This document shows positions 33,869 to 42,845 of a stretch of DNA of 64,000 bases, one piece after another. Under the pieces are notes generated by a model. That model did no database searches. It was not told where the DNA came from and saw nothing but the letters and a program-made list of their open reading frames with translations. This DNA comes from UMGS1696 sp964621165 (lineage in GTDB: Bacteria; Bacillota; Clostridia; Oscillospirales; CAG-272): the NCBI GenBank assembly GCA_964621165.1, contig CAZULC010000012.1, positions 3,798 to 67,797 on the forward strand, written 5' to 3'. Position 1 is the first letter of the stretch. Each line of letters starts with the position of its first letter. The translations under genes and the position numbers were made by a program.

Positions 33869-34936
33869 ATGGATAAAAACGAGATAAAAACCAAAAAGGA
33901 CTCAGTTCCGGAGAAAAGCGGCAGGACGTCCGGGATAAAAATGCCCACTCTGCTGACAGTTCAGTCCTCGCCGCACATAAAAAGTCCGGAAACAACGACA
34001 ACTGTAATGTTCGACGTGATCCTCGCCCTTCTGCCGGCTTACATCTGGGGAATTGCGGTGTTCGGCTGGCGTGCGTTGGCTTTGGGCGTGGTATCAATAG
34101 TTAGCGCGGTGGGATTTGAAGCCCTGTCCCAGTTTCTGCTTCACCGGCCCATAACAGTGCGTGACCTCTCCGCCGCCGTGACGGGACTGCTGCTCGCCAT
34201 GAACCTGCCCGTTACCGTTCCCTTATGGATGCCGGTTATAGGCGCGTTCTTCGCTATAGTTGTGGTAAAGCAGCTCTTCGGCGGAATTGGCAAGAACTTT
34301 GTGAATCCTGCTTTGGCGGCACGTGTGTTCCTGTTTTCATGGGCTGACAAAATGTCCGCGTTCCCGGCGTTCGGCTCGAGGGTCAATTCTTTGGCGGTCG
34401 AGCTTTCCGAGAGCGACATAATCGCCGGAGCCACACCTCTTGCTTCCCTGAAAAACGGAGTACTGCCTGAGACAAATCTCTTCGACATGATAATCGGTAA
34501 CGTCAGCGGATGCGTGGGCGAGGTGTCGTCCATACTGCTGATAGCCGGAGGAATTTATCTTCTCATGCGGCGGGTTATCACATGGCACATTCCCGTGGCG
34601 TACATCGGAACCGTAGCGGTTCTCACATTCCTCTTCCCAAAAGGCTCCCTTGGACCTCAGTACATGCTCTACGAGCTTTTTGCGGGCGGACTTATGCTCG
34701 GTGCGATTTTCATGGCCACCGACTACTCCACCTCCCCCGTAACTCCAACCGGAAGAATCATCTACGGAATCGGATGCGGGGCTATAACCGTACTTATCCG
34801 CACCTTCGGAAGCTACGCCGAGGGAGTTTCCTTCGCGGTACTTATTATGAATCTGCTTGTATTTTATATAGATAAGGCGACTATGCCGAGACCTTTTGGC
34901 GGAGCCGGACGTCTTGGAGGTAAGAAACGTGATTGA
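33869..34936 (+). CDS. rnfD: Rnf complex subunit D, flavinylated membrane protein
   Basis: 355 residues, about nine membrane segments. ATG 33869 is chosen because GAGG precedes it; an ATG at 33857 lies upstream. The covalent FMN attachment Thr is expected in AGATPL near residue 190. Signatures near the C-terminus include FMATDYSTSPVTPTGR. RnfD forms part of the ion-conducting membrane core. It has an N-terminal soluble extension of about 40 residues. It overlaps rnfG by 8 nt. Confidence 0.94.
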   Translation: MDKNEIKTKKDSVPEKSGRTSGIKMPTLLTVQSSPHIKSPETTTTVMFDVILALLPAYIWGIAVFGWRALALGVVSIVSAVGFEALSQFLLHRPITVRDLSAAVTGLLLAMNLPVTVPLWMPVIGAFFAIVVVKQLFGGIGKNFVNPALAARVFLFSWADKMSAFPAFGSRVNSLAVELSESDIIAGATPLASLKNGVLPETNLFDMIIGNVSGCVGEVSSILLIAGGIYLLMRRVITWHIPVAYIGTVAVLTFLFPKGSLGPQYMLYELFAGGLMLGAIFMATDYSTSPVTPTGRIIYGIGCGAITVLIRTFGSYAEGVSFAVLIMNLLVFYIDKATMPRPFGGAGRLGGKKRD

Positions 34937-36698
34937 TAACAATAAAAATAATCCGGGTAGCGCTGTGAATACCGCGGCTGGAACAAAGAAGGATTCACTT
35001 GAGTCGCTTCCGAAGAAAGCTGCCGACAAAAGCGGTGTTACGGACGTCTTCTCCGATTTCAGCAAACTGCTTGAGGAAGGCTCAGGGGACGCAAAAAAGC
35101 CGGAGGAGCTTGCGGTGTCTTCTCAGAATACGGATGACGGATTCATTTCTTCCGACGACGAATCCATGTCGGTTTTCGACGAGACCGAAGCTGATGCGGG
35201 GGAAGAGGAGAGCATTTTCTCCACTCCCGAGGGTGAAGACGAATTTGAATCCTTTGCCTCAGACGAACCTGACGGGGCAGATGAGCCACAGCCGGAGGAG
35301 ACAAAGCCCGAGCCTCCGTCAGTTGATTTTTCTTCCGTATTGAAAGGCAGAAAAAAGTCGAAGCGGAATAGCAAAAACAGAAACATACCGAAGCCTGCCG
35401 AAAAAACAGCGCCAGAGGCCACTCAGGCACAGAACGAATATAATGAGCCGGAGCTGAGTCTCGACAGCTTTGAATCAACAGAACCCGAAAAAACCGACGA
35501 ACCGGAGACGCCGGACATTCCCGCTCCCCAGCCCCATAGGACGCCAGAGAGACGTCAGCCGAAGGAAAAACATGAATCCGACCCCGGCTCAACCCCGTAT
35601 CTTGTGAGAATGGTGCTGACCCTCACCGGAATCTGCACGGCAATCGCGCTTCTTTTGGCTGTAGTCAACGGCATGACAAAGGATGTTATCGCCGAAAACG
35701 AGGTAAAGGAAAACAACGAAGCCATTCTCGCTGTGTTCCCGGAAGGAGACGAAGTCAGGGAATACACAGCCGAAAGCGGTGAGAGTGTATACATCGTCAT
35801 GAAAAACGGCGGTATCATCGGCTACTGCGTGAACGCTGTCGGTGCGGGTTACGCTGACGAGATTAAAACAATGATAGGCATAAATCCCGACGGGGAGGTC
35901 AGCGGCATTTCCATTGTCAGCATCAGCGACACCCCCGGAGTCGGATCAAAGGTAAAGAACCCGTCCTACCTTGAAAAATACATCGGAGTCAGCGAGAACG
36001 TGGTAATCGGCGAAAACATGGACGGAATCGCCGGCGCAACATTCAGTTCAAAGGGTGTGGCCGAAGCCGTGAACAACGCCCTCGCGGTTAAGGTTGATCT
36101 TGACAAAGCCGCACTTGTACTGAACGCCAAAGTCTCGCTTCCCGGTGAGGACGACGCAAATGCCCAGAACGGCGAAGACGAGGTTGACGTGAACATAATC
36201 GGCGAGGACGAAAGCGAGTACGAAACAACTCCCGAACCCGAAACCGCGGAGACTGAGACCGAAACGGAGCCTGAAACCGAAACCGAGACGGAACCTGAAA
36301 CCGAAACAGAACCGGAGACGACTCCCGTAAACGTAGAGCCTGAGACCCAGCCTTATGTTCCGCCGGAGACTGAACCCGAGACTCAGCCCTACGTTCCGCC
36401 GGAAACCGAACCCGAGACTCAGCCCTACATTCCGCCGGAGACTGAACCCGAGACTCAGTCCTATGTTCCGCCTGAAACCGAGCCTGAGACTCAGCCTTAT
36501 GTTCCGCCGGAAACCGAGCCTGAGACCGAGCCCGAGCCCGAGCCCGAAACCGAACCCGAGCCCGAGCCTGAAACCGAACCTGAAACCGAACCTGAGACGG
36601 AGCCTGAAACCGAGCCTTTGATTGAGATTCCAGTGGAGGCCGAGCCTGAAACCGAGCCGGAAGAGACCGAACCCGAGACAGAATGGGTCAAGCCGTAA
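34929..36698 (+). CDS. rnfG: Rnf complex subunit G with unusual acidic extensions at both ends
   Basis: 589 residues, roughly three times the usual RnfG length of about 200. GTG 34929 has GGAGG 8 nt upstream. Residues 1-215 are Asp/Glu-rich, low complexity and presumably cytoplasmic. One membrane helix follows (about 225-245, LTLTGICTAIALLLAVV). The FMN-binding domain (about 285-395) has the flavinylation motif AGATFSS near residue 375. Residues 425-589 are a Glu/Pro/Thr-rich tail with five copies of a 12-residue unit EPETQPYVPPET and then EPET/EPEP runs. By RnfG topology this tail lies outside the membrane. The core function, electron transfer within Rnf, should be intact. Confidence 0.93.
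   Translation: MIDNNKNNPGSAVNTAAGTKKDSLESLPKKAADKSGVTDVFSDFSKLLEEGSGDAKKPEELAVSSQNTDDGFISSDDESMSVFDETEADAGEEESIFSTPEGEDEFESFASDEPDGADEPQPEETKPEPPSVDFSSVLKGRKKSKRNSKNRNIPKPAEKTAPEATQAQNEYNEPELSLDSFESTEPEKTDEPETPDIPAPQPHRTPERRQPKEKHESDPGSTPYLVRMVLTLTGICTAIALLLAVVNGMTKDVIAENEVKENNEAILAVFPEGDEVREYTAESGESVYIVMKNGGIIGYCVNAVGAGYADEIKTMIGINPDGEVSGISIVSISDTPGVGSKVKNPSYLEKYIGVSENVVIGENMDGIAGATFSSKGVAEAVNNALAVKVDLDKAALVLNAKVSLPGEDDANAQNGEDEVDVNIIGEDESEYETTPEPETAETETETEPETETETEPETETEPETTPVNVEPETQPYVPPETEPETQPYVPPETEPETQPYIPPETEPETQSYVPPETEPETQPYVPPETEPETEPEPEPETEPEPEPETEPETEPETEPETEPLIEIPVEAEPETEPEETEPETEWVKP
36336..36515 (+). repeat. Five tandem 36-bp repeats coding the RnfG tail
   Basis: Five in-frame units of 36 bp, each coding EPETQPYVPPET or a near variant (Ile for Val once, Ser for Pro once). 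Synonymous differences show that the units are not freshly duplicated. Shorter EPET/EPEP runs follow to about 36600. Confidence 0.85.
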
Positions 36699-36716
36699 TG
36701 AAAGGACGCTGAAAAA

Positions 36717-37505
36717 ATGAGCAACAATAAAAAATCCATACCTCAGATATTCCGCGACGGCGTGATTACAAACAACCCTACATTTGTGCAGCTTCTCGGA
36801 ATGTGTCCTACATTGGCTACCACTACATCAGTCGTAAACGCTCTCGGCATGGGAGTGTCGGTTATCGTGGTTTTAGCCTTCTCAAACCTGTTTATTTCAC
36901 TGCTGAGAAACATAATCCAAAAAGAAATACGTATCGCATCATACATCGTCATCATATCCGGCTTCGTCACGACGGTGGAGCTGATAATAAAAGCGTACTT
37001 TCCGGAAATCAACGCGTCCCTCGGCCTGTTTATCCCGCTTATCGTGGTGAACTGCATTATTCTCGCGAGAGCCGAAGCCTTTGCGTCAAAGAACGGACCC
37101 CTTGAATCCTTTGTGGACGGCATTGCCACTGGAATCGGATTCCTGCTGGCCCTTACCTGCATTGCCGCGGTACGTGAGCTTTTAGGAACCGGAATGCTCT
37201 TTGCTTCCAGCGACGGAACGGGAGGAGTGAAGATATTCGGAGACTGGTTCTCGCCAGCCACAATCTTCCTCATGCCCTCGGGAGCGTTCCTGACTCTCGG
37301 CTTCATTATCGCGCTTGTGCAGAAAATCCGCGCCGGTGTGGACGAGAGAAGCCGCAGAAAGCTGCTTGAAGAAGACGCAATCAACAGCGGCTACCACGCA
37401 ACCCTCATGAGAGACGCGTCCAGTGGAAAAATCGTAAGACGCGCCGACGTTGAAGCTTCCCACGACAATGAAGTTAACGAAGAGAACAAGGAGGACGAAA
37501 AATGA
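36717..37505 (+). CDS. rnfE: Rnf complex subunit E
   Basis: 262 residues with six membrane segments. Family features include NNPTFVQLLGMCPTLATTT at the N-terminus, with the conserved Cys thought to hold the membrane 2Fe-2S cluster shared with RnfA, and AVRELLGTG near residue 155. A hydrophilic C-terminal extension of about 50 residues (acidic, ending EENKEDEK) is longer than usual. It overlaps rnfA by 4 nt. Confidence 0.95.
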   Translation: MSNNKKSIPQIFRDGVITNNPTFVQLLGMCPTLATTTSVVNALGMGVSVIVVLAFSNLFISLLRNIIQKEIRIASYIVIISGFVTTVELIIKAYFPEINASLGLFIPLIVVNCIILARAEAFASKNGPLESFVDGIATGIGFLLALTCIAAVRELLGTGMLFASSDGTGGVKIFGDWFSPATIFLMPSGAFLTLGFIIALVQKIRAGVDERSRRKLLEEDAINSGYHATLMRDASSGKIVRRADVEASHDNEVNEENKEDEK

Positions 37506-38077
37506 ACCTGCTGATGATAATGTTCACGGCAATTTTGACGGAGAACTTCATCTTCTCTCGTTTCTACGGATGCTGTCCCTTTCTTGGAGTGTCCGACAAG
37601 CCGTCAACCGCTCTTGGCATGGGTATGGCTGTCACATTCGTCATGACCCTGTCCTCGGCCGCAACATGGGCGGTGTACAACTTCTTCCTCGAGCCCTTCG
37701 GACTTGAATACCTTAAGACAATCGCGTTCATTTTGGTTATAGCCACCCTCGTGCAGTTCATCGAGATGTTCCTCAAAAAGTTCATCCCATCCCTGTACGG
37801 CGCGCTTGGAATTTATCTTCCCCTGATTACGACAAACTGCGCGGTTTTAGGTGCGGCGCTGGTCAACATCGACAAAGGCTACAACTTCATCGAGAGCGTG
37901 GTCTTCGGATGTTCCGCGGCACTGGGATTCACACTCGCAATCACCGTATTCGCCGGAGTCAGAGCGCGGCTCCAGTTTGCAAATCCGCCAAAGGCCTTCC
38001 GGGGCTTCCCAATACTGCTCATCTCCGCGGGACTTGCGGCAATGGCGTTCTCAGGATTCTCTGGAATGAAATTTTAA
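37502..38077 (+). CDS. rnfA: Rnf complex subunit A
   Basis: 191 residues with six membrane segments and the usual length. ENFIFSRFYGCCPFLGVSD at the N-terminus and LPLITTNCAVLG in the middle carry the conserved cysteines of RnfA. It is homologous to RnfE and forms with it the symmetric membrane pair. It follows rnfE with an ATGA overlap. Confidence 0.96.
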   Translation: MNLLMIMFTAILTENFIFSRFYGCCPFLGVSDKPSTALGMGMAVTFVMTLSSAATWAVYNFFLEPFGLEYLKTIAFILVIATLVQFIEMFLKKFIPSLYGALGIYLPLITTNCAVLGAALVNIDKGYNFIESVVFGCSAALGFTLAITVFAGVRARLQFANPPKAFRGFPILLISAGLAAMAFSGFSGMKF

Positions 38078-38093
38078 GGGAAGGCGAAAGTAA

Positions 38094-38930
38094 ATGAATG
38101 ATATAATTCTCCCTGTTATAATTTTCATAGGACTTGGTTTGGTGATGGGCGCGCTCCTCGCCTTTGCTTCAAGGATTTTTGCCGTGAAGAAGGACGAAAA
38201 AGCCGAAAAAATCAAGGAATTTCTCCCCGGAGCCAACTGCGGCGGATGCGGATTTTCCGGATGTGAAGCTTACGCTGAGGCTGTGGCAAAGGGCGAAGCT
38301 CCCGTCAACAAGTGTTCCGTAGGAGGAGCCGAGGTTGCCGAGAAGGTGGCAGAGGTCATGGGAGTTGAAGCCGGAAAGACGGTCCGCATGAGGGCGCAGG
38401 TCATGTGCTCGGGTACGTCGGAATACGCCCGTAAGAAATACGTTTACGCCGGAATCGACGACTGTGTTGCTGCATCCAAAATCGGCGGAGGCGACAAGCT
38501 CTGCAAAAACGGCTGTATCGGACTTGGCACCTGCGTGAAAGCCTGCCCCTTTGAAGCTATTGTTGTACAGAACGGGGTTGCCGCTGTGGACTACTCAAAG
38601 TGCAAGGGCTGCGGCGTGTGCGTTTCTGCCTGCCCCAAGGGTATAATCAAGCTGATTCCCTTTGACTCAAAGCACTGGGTAGGCTGTATGTCGGTTGACG
38701 ACGGCAAAAATACCCGCAAGGTTTGCGATGTAGGCTGCATTTCCTGCAAAATCTGCCAGAAGAACTGCCCGTCAGGCGCCATAACCGTCGACAACTTTGT
38801 CGCAAAAATTAACTACGACAAATGTACGGGATGCGACACCTGCGTTGACAAATGTCCAAGACACATCATCTGGTCCGGCGAGACTCAGGGAAAGCTTGGA
38901 CTTGTGATAAAGCGGGTCGGAAAAAACTAA
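38094..38930 (+). CDS. rnfB: Rnf complex subunit B, polyferredoxin
   Basis: 278 residues. One N-terminal membrane helix (about 5-27) is followed by the 4Fe-4S motif CGGCGFSGCEAYAEAV near residue 48. Several ferredoxin-type clusters follow (CIGLGTCVKACP, CKGCGVCVSACP, CISCKICQKNCP and CTGCDTCVDKCP). It is the entry point for electrons from reduced ferredoxin. It is the last gene of the operon, and a strong terminator follows 10 bp after the stop. Confidence 0.96.
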   Translation: MNDIILPVIIFIGLGLVMGALLAFASRIFAVKKDEKAEKIKEFLPGANCGGCGFSGCEAYAEAVAKGEAPVNKCSVGGAEVAEKVAEVMGVEAGKTVRMRAQVMCSGTSEYARKKYVYAGIDDCVAASKIGGGDKLCKNGCIGLGTCVKACPFEAIVVQNGVAAVDYSKCKGCGVCVSACPKGIIKLIPFDSKHWVGCMSVDDGKNTRKVCDVGCISCKICQKNCPSGAITVDNFVAKINYDKCTGCDTCVDKCPRHIIWSGETQGKLGLVIKRVGKN

Positions 38931-38939
38931 AATAAAACA

Positions 38940-38991
38940 AACGTCGGATTTTCATTCATGAAATTATGGGGGAGACTCCGGCGTTTTTTTT
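38940..38991 (+). terminator. Terminator of the rnf operon
   Basis: Stem ACGTCGGA (38941-38948) with TCCGGCGT (38977-38984; one G-U pair), then a run of eight T. Confidence 0.85.
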
Positions 38992-39039
38992 GCGGTTGAG
39001 AGAAAATTGCGGAAAAAGAAAGAAATATGCCGCATGTGA

Positions 39040-39068
39040 TTGAAATATCCGAAAAATTGCTATATAAT
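39040..39068 (+). promoter_or_regulatory. Promoter of the formate/nitrite-type channel gene
   Basis: TTGAAA (39040-39045), 17-bp spacer, TATAAT (39063-39068). Confidence 0.8.
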
Positions 39069-39098
39069 AGTGACATACCTTTATTAAGGAGGACTAAA

Positions 39099-39731
39099 AT
39101 GAAAAACGATTTAATTAAGTCAATCCTCGCCGGCATGTGCATCGGAATCGGAGCCACTGGATTTATAGCCTGCGACAACAAATACGTGGGTGCGGCGGTC
39201 TTCTGTCTCGGACTTTTCACAATCTGCGTCTACGGCTTCAACCTCTTCACCGGAAAAATCGGCTACGCCATCGAACAGCGGAAAAACCTCGGCGTGGGCT
39301 TCTACCTCACCGTATGGCTGGGAAATTTAGCCGGATGCGCCATCGTATGTGTTCCCATGAGACTTGCGAGAGCTGACTACGCAGCGAAAGCCGCTTCCAT
39401 AGTAGAGAGCAAGTTGGGTCAGTCCATACCTCAGGCGATAGTCTTCGGAATCCTCTGCGGAATTTTGATGTACATAGCCGTCAACACCTTCAGGGAGGAC
39501 AACCACCCCATCTTCAAGGTAGTCGCCATCTACGCCTGCGTGATTATGTTCATCCTCTGCGGATTCGAGCACAGCATTGCTGACATGTGCTACTTCTTCT
39601 ACGGCGTTCCAATTGAAGCCGCAAAACTCGCTCAGTCATCGCTCTACATTGTGATAATCTCGCTATCCAACGGCATTGGTTCCATAATTTTCGCCACGCT
39701 TGTAGGTCTGGGTAGGAAGAAAAAAAACTGA
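39099..39731 (+). CDS. Formate/nitrite transporter (FNT) family channel
   Basis: 210 residues from ATG 39099 with a perfect AAGGAGG upstream; the frame is open further upstream but lies in the promoter. Six membrane segments. GFNLFTGKIGY near residue 48 and the pore helix region GFEHSIADMCYF near residue 150 match FNT channels (FocA/NirC), with the central His in FEHS. The substrate may be formate, nitrite or another small anion. Next to fermentative energy genes, formate is plausible but unproven. Confidence 0.88.
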   Translation: MKNDLIKSILAGMCIGIGATGFIACDNKYVGAAVFCLGLFTICVYGFNLFTGKIGYAIEQRKNLGVGFYLTVWLGNLAGCAIVCVPMRLARADYAAKAASIVESKLGQSIPQAIVFGILCGILMYIAVNTFREDNHPIFKVVAIYACVIMFILCGFEHSIADMCYFFYGVPIEAAKLAQSSLYIVIISLSNGIGSIIFATLVGLGRKKKN

Positions 39732-39735
39732 CGGT

Positions 39736-39778
39736 ACAAGTCTACATATCCCGCTCATTCCGAATGAATACGACTTGT
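39736..39778. repeat. Hairpin downstream of the FNT gene
   Basis: ACAAGTC (39736-39742) pairs with GACTTGT (39772-39778) and encloses a smaller CATTC/GAATG hairpin. There is no T-run, so it may be a weak terminator or an mRNA end structure. Confidence 0.5.
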
Positions 39779-39826
39779 GCAATACGTGGAATTTTAAAGT
39801 TGTGAACAAATAATTTTAAGAATTTC

Positions 39827-40088
39827 TTGAATTCGTCACATAAATAGTATATGATTTATAAAGATAAGGTGCCACCGCCCGAATCATGAGTATGCATCTG
39901 CACCGCATCTTTTCCGTCATACTTCACAAATTCATCTTAACTTATGCTTATAAGTCCGCTATGAATTTGCTTTGCCTGACGAAAAATCTACGGCACATCT
40001 GCATCCCCAGAACCGTTCGGTGTCGCCTTAATCGGGAGCGACCCGGTTTAAACAACAACGAAAATAATTTTTTATCGGAGGATAATAA
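39827..40088 (+). promoter_or_regulatory. Promoter and long leader of the second oxidoreductase gene
   Basis: TTGAAT (39827-39832), 17-bp spacer, TATGAT (39850-39855). The implied leader is about 225 nt. It holds the perfect hairpin ACTTAT-GCTT-ATAAGT (39940-39955) and a GTCGC/GCGAC hairpin near 40020-40045, then CGGAGG before the ATG. An ORF of 68 codons inside it has no ribosome site. I do not recognise a riboswitch class. Confidence 0.55.
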
Positions 40089-41183
40089 ATGAACGCATCA
40101 GACATCATCAGAATCGGTATCGTCGGCTGCGGCGGTATCGCAAACGGCAAGCACATGCCTTCGCTGAGAAAGGTTCCTGGGGTCCAGATGGTAGCATTCT
40201 GCGACATCATCGAGGAAAGAGCACAGAAGGCCAAAAAAGACTACGGTACACCCGACGCAAAGGTTTACACCGACTACAAGGAACTGCTCGAGGACAAGAC
40301 AATTGACGTAGTTCACGTTCTCACTCCCAACCGCGCCCACTCCTTCATCACAGTTGACGCTCTCGAAGCCGGCAAGCACGTTATGTGCGAAAAGCCCATG
40401 GCAATCAACTCCGCTGAGGCAAAGAAGATGCTGGACGCGGCAAACAGAACCGGCAAGCTCCTGACGATAGGCTATCAGACCAGACAGACCGCTCAGGCTC
40501 AGTACCTCAAGGCTGAGAGTGAAATGGGCACTTTCGGCGACATTTACTTTGCACGTGCATGCGCTGTTAGACGTCGTGCGGTTCCCACATGGGGCGTGTT
40601 CCTCAACGAATATGAGCAGGGCGGCGGTCCTCTCATCGACATCGGCACACACGCACTTGACGTAACCCTTTGGATCATGAATAACTACAAGCCCAAGTAC
40701 TGCGTCGGCACAACCTACCACGCTCACAACAACGACGTTGAGCAGGGTAACGACTGGGGCAACTGGGATCCCGAGAAGTTCACCGTTGAAAGCTCCGCGT
40801 TCGGCTTCATCGTAATGGAAAACGGCGCGACAATCTCCCTCGACGCTTCATGGGCGCTCAACACTCTCGAAGCACGTGAGGCTTGCTGCATGGTTTGCGG
40901 TACAAAGGCAGGCGGCGATATGTTCAACGGCGGCGTTCACATCAACGGAATCCGTCAGAACAGACAGTACACCTTCACACCCAGCTTCTCCGCAGGCGGT
41001 GCCGCATTCTACGAGGGCGTATCCGACAACGACCCCGCAGGCAAGGAAGCATATCAGTGGATCCAGGCAGTCCGCGGCGAGAAGGAAAAGCCCACTGTAC
41101 TTCCCGAACAGGCTTACTGCATCACCCAGATTCTCGAAGGTATCTACACCTCCGCAAAGACCGGCGACATCTACAGATTCTAA
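40089..41183 (+). CDS. Gfo/Idh/MocA family oxidoreductase
   Basis: 364 residues. The N-terminal NAD(P) site is IGIVGCGGIANGKH and the motif CEKPMAIN contains the family Lys. The C-terminal domain has GGGPLIDIGTHALDVTLW, a common family pattern with the catalytic His. It probably oxidises a sugar, cyclitol or related compound. It is followed by a TIM-barrel isomerase gene, repeating the pairing seen at 4406-7605. A strong CGGAGG ribosome site is present. Confidence 0.92.
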   Translation: MNASDIIRIGIVGCGGIANGKHMPSLRKVPGVQMVAFCDIIEERAQKAKKDYGTPDAKVYTDYKELLEDKTIDVVHVLTPNRAHSFITVDALEAGKHVMCEKPMAINSAEAKKMLDAANRTGKLLTIGYQTRQTAQAQYLKAESEMGTFGDIYFARACAVRRRAVPTWGVFLNEYEQGGGPLIDIGTHALDVTLWIMNNYKPKYCVGTTYHAHNNDVEQGNDWGNWDPEKFTVESSAFGFIVMENGATISLDASWALNTLEAREACCMVCGTKAGGDMFNGGVHINGIRQNRQYTFTPSFSAGGAAFYEGVSDNDPAGKEAYQWIQAVRGEKEKPTVLPEQAYCITQILEGIYTSAKTGDIYRF

Positions 41184-41209
41184 GCTGATTTTGGCAGATT
41201 AATACAAAG

Positions 41210-41269
41210 AGAAGGAGAACTTGAAGGAGGCTCAGACGTAAGTGCGAGTTTTCCCGCGGTTTTCCTTCT
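41210..41269 (+). repeat. Hairpin between the oxidoreductase and isomerase genes
   Basis: AGAAGGAGAAC (41210-41220) pairs with GTTTTCCTTCT (41259-41269) with one G-U pair across a 38-nt loop. There is no T-run, so it is more likely an mRNA-processing or stability element than a terminator. Confidence 0.45.
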
Positions 41270-41310
41270 TCTGATATTCAGAAATATTTAATAAAGAAAG
41301 GTACGATAAC

Positions 41311-42279
41311 ATGAAACTTTGCGTTCTTGCTAACCTTTACGCTTCAAAGCCCCTTGACGAAGCACTTGCAATCCTCAAAGCACAGGGAGTCGAAGCCGTT
41401 GAAATAGGCTGCGGCGGATTCCCGGGAAAGGACCACGCTGACCCGGACATACTGCTCAATGACGAAGCGGCGTTTGAAGAATGGATGAACACCTTCAAAA
41501 AGTACGACATGGAGCTTGCCGCACTGTCCGCCCACGGAAATCCGGTTCATCCCGACAAAGCTACCGCCGAAATGTACGACCGCGACCTGAAAAACTGCAT
41601 TCTCCTCGCTGAAAAGGCTGGAGTTGACACGGTTGTGACCTTCTCCGGCTGTCCTGGCGATCATCCCGGCGCGAAATACCCGAACTGGGTGACCTGCCCA
41701 TGGCCCGACGACTTCCTCGCAATCCTCGACTACCAGTGGAACGAGGTTCTCATCCCCTACTGGAAAGAAACCGTGAAATTCGCCGAGGAACATCACGTTC
41801 ACAAAATCGCGCTCGAGCTTCACCCTGGCTTCTGCTGCTACAACACCGAGACCCTGCTTAAGCTGAGAGCGGCTGTGGGCAAGACAATCGGCGCGAACTT
41901 CGACCCATCCCACCTCGTATGGCAGGGAATGGAACCGGCAGCCGCAATCCGCATGCTGGGCGACGCCATCTACCACGTCCACGCAAAGGACACGAAGGTC
42001 GACGCCATCAACACAGCCCGCATTGGCGTTCTCGATACAAAGCACTACAGCGACGAAATCAACCGCGCGTGGGTGTTCAGAGCGCTTGGCTACGGTCACG
42101 ACGTGGCTTGGTGGAAGGACCTCATCAGCAACCTGAGACTGGTGGGCTACGATGGACCACTCTCCATCGAGCATGAGGACAGCCTTATGTCAATCGACGA
42201 GGGACTTACGAAAGCCGTCGCGGTTCTCAAGGAAGCCATGATGAGCGACCCGAAGCCCTCCACCATGTCATGGGCGTGA
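41311..42279 (+). CDS. TIM-barrel sugar isomerase/epimerase
   Basis: 322 residues of the AP-endonuclease-2/xylose-isomerase-like fold. Metal-site elements are GVEAVEIGCGGFPG near residue 25, LELHPGFCC near 168, NFDPSHLVWQG near 190, VHAKDTK near 220 and LSIEHED near 285. It is longer than the 6784-7605 relative. It is cotranscribed with the oxidoreductase (126-bp gap, no terminator). The reaction is probably isomerisation of a keto-sugar or keto-inositol intermediate. A strong terminator follows. Confidence 0.9.
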   Translation: MKLCVLANLYASKPLDEALAILKAQGVEAVEIGCGGFPGKDHADPDILLNDEAAFEEWMNTFKKYDMELAALSAHGNPVHPDKATAEMYDRDLKNCILLAEKAGVDTVVTFSGCPGDHPGAKYPNWVTCPWPDDFLAILDYQWNEVLIPYWKETVKFAEEHHVHKIALELHPGFCCYNTETLLKLRAAVGKTIGANFDPSHLVWQGMEPAAAIRMLGDAIYHVHAKDTKVDAINTARIGVLDTKHYSDEINRAWVFRALGYGHDVAWWKDLISNLRLVGYDGPLSIEHEDSLMSIDEGLTKAVAVLKEAMMSDPKPSTMSWA

Positions 42280-42341
42280 GATTAAAAAAATTCTGCTGTA
42301 ATTCAAGCGGAAATTCAGCTTCACAATAACTAAAATAAAAT

Positions 42342-42384
42342 CTGCCGTCAGGTGAGGTAAAATCCCCGCCCACGGCAGTTTTTT
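42342..42384 (+). terminator. Terminator of the oxidoreductase/isomerase operon
   Basis: Stem CTGCCGT (42342-42348) with ACGGCAG (42372-42378), then TTTTTT. Confidence 0.85.
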
Positions 42385-42397
42385 GTTAATTTACGGA

Positions 42398-42646
42398 TTA
42401 TCTCCAGAATAAGCCCTCGGAGATAGCGATTTTCTCAAGCAGCTGCTGTGCCTTCGCCGGCGGGTTGTACACCGATAAATGAAGACAGTCCCAGTCGTAT
42501 GCCAAAAGCATACTTTCGTCTGGAAATAAGCAGTAAAGTGAACCCTAGTGGTTCTCCATGATCTCTGAGACAGCATTTTCTATCAGCTCCGGCTTGGGGC
42601 TTTCAATCCAGCCGTTCCATTGAACTGTATATTCTGTAATAACACA
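42398..42646 (-). pseudogene. Remnant of an unidentified small gene with in-frame UAG
   Basis: On the minus strand one frame reads ITEYTVQWNGWIESPKPEL to IMENH, then TAG (42545-42547), then GSLYCLFPDES, LLAYDWDCLHLSVYN and finally EGLFWR before a TAA at 42398-42400. The coding character continues across the TAG. There is no start codon: a TGA precedes the frame at 42647. A separate 60-codon minus frame (42603-42785) partly overlaps it and may be the shifted 5' part. I do not know the family. No other gene is seen between 42385 and 42845. Confidence 0.5.
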
Positions 42647-42845
42647 TCAGCATTATGATGACATTGACGAATCTGTCTTTGATGAGGCTGTTCTTTATAC
42701 TGTTCAGGAAATAATGCTCTACGTCAAAATATTGTCTTTTTGCGTCGTGGGAACCGTTTCCGGAAGAAAATCTATGATACAACATGATTTTTGGAGTAAG
42801 TTGGTTATTAATTCTGTATTGCTTTAATTCAATTTTTTCTCACCC

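Noticed and set aside
34896..34928. TTG start of rnfG inside rnfD
   Set aside because: GTG 34929 has GGAGG at the correct distance; the upstream codons are the shadow of the rnfD end.
36336..36600. CRISPR-like or minisatellite repeat
   Set aside because: The 36-bp units are in frame within rnfG, have no spacers and encode a proline/glutamate tail.
36497..36739. Minus-strand Ser/Gly/Val repeat protein
   Set aside because: It is the antisense shadow of the EPET repeats of rnfG.
39886..40092. 68-codon leader ORF before the second oxidoreductase
   Set aside because: It has no ribosome site and runs past the start of the real gene.
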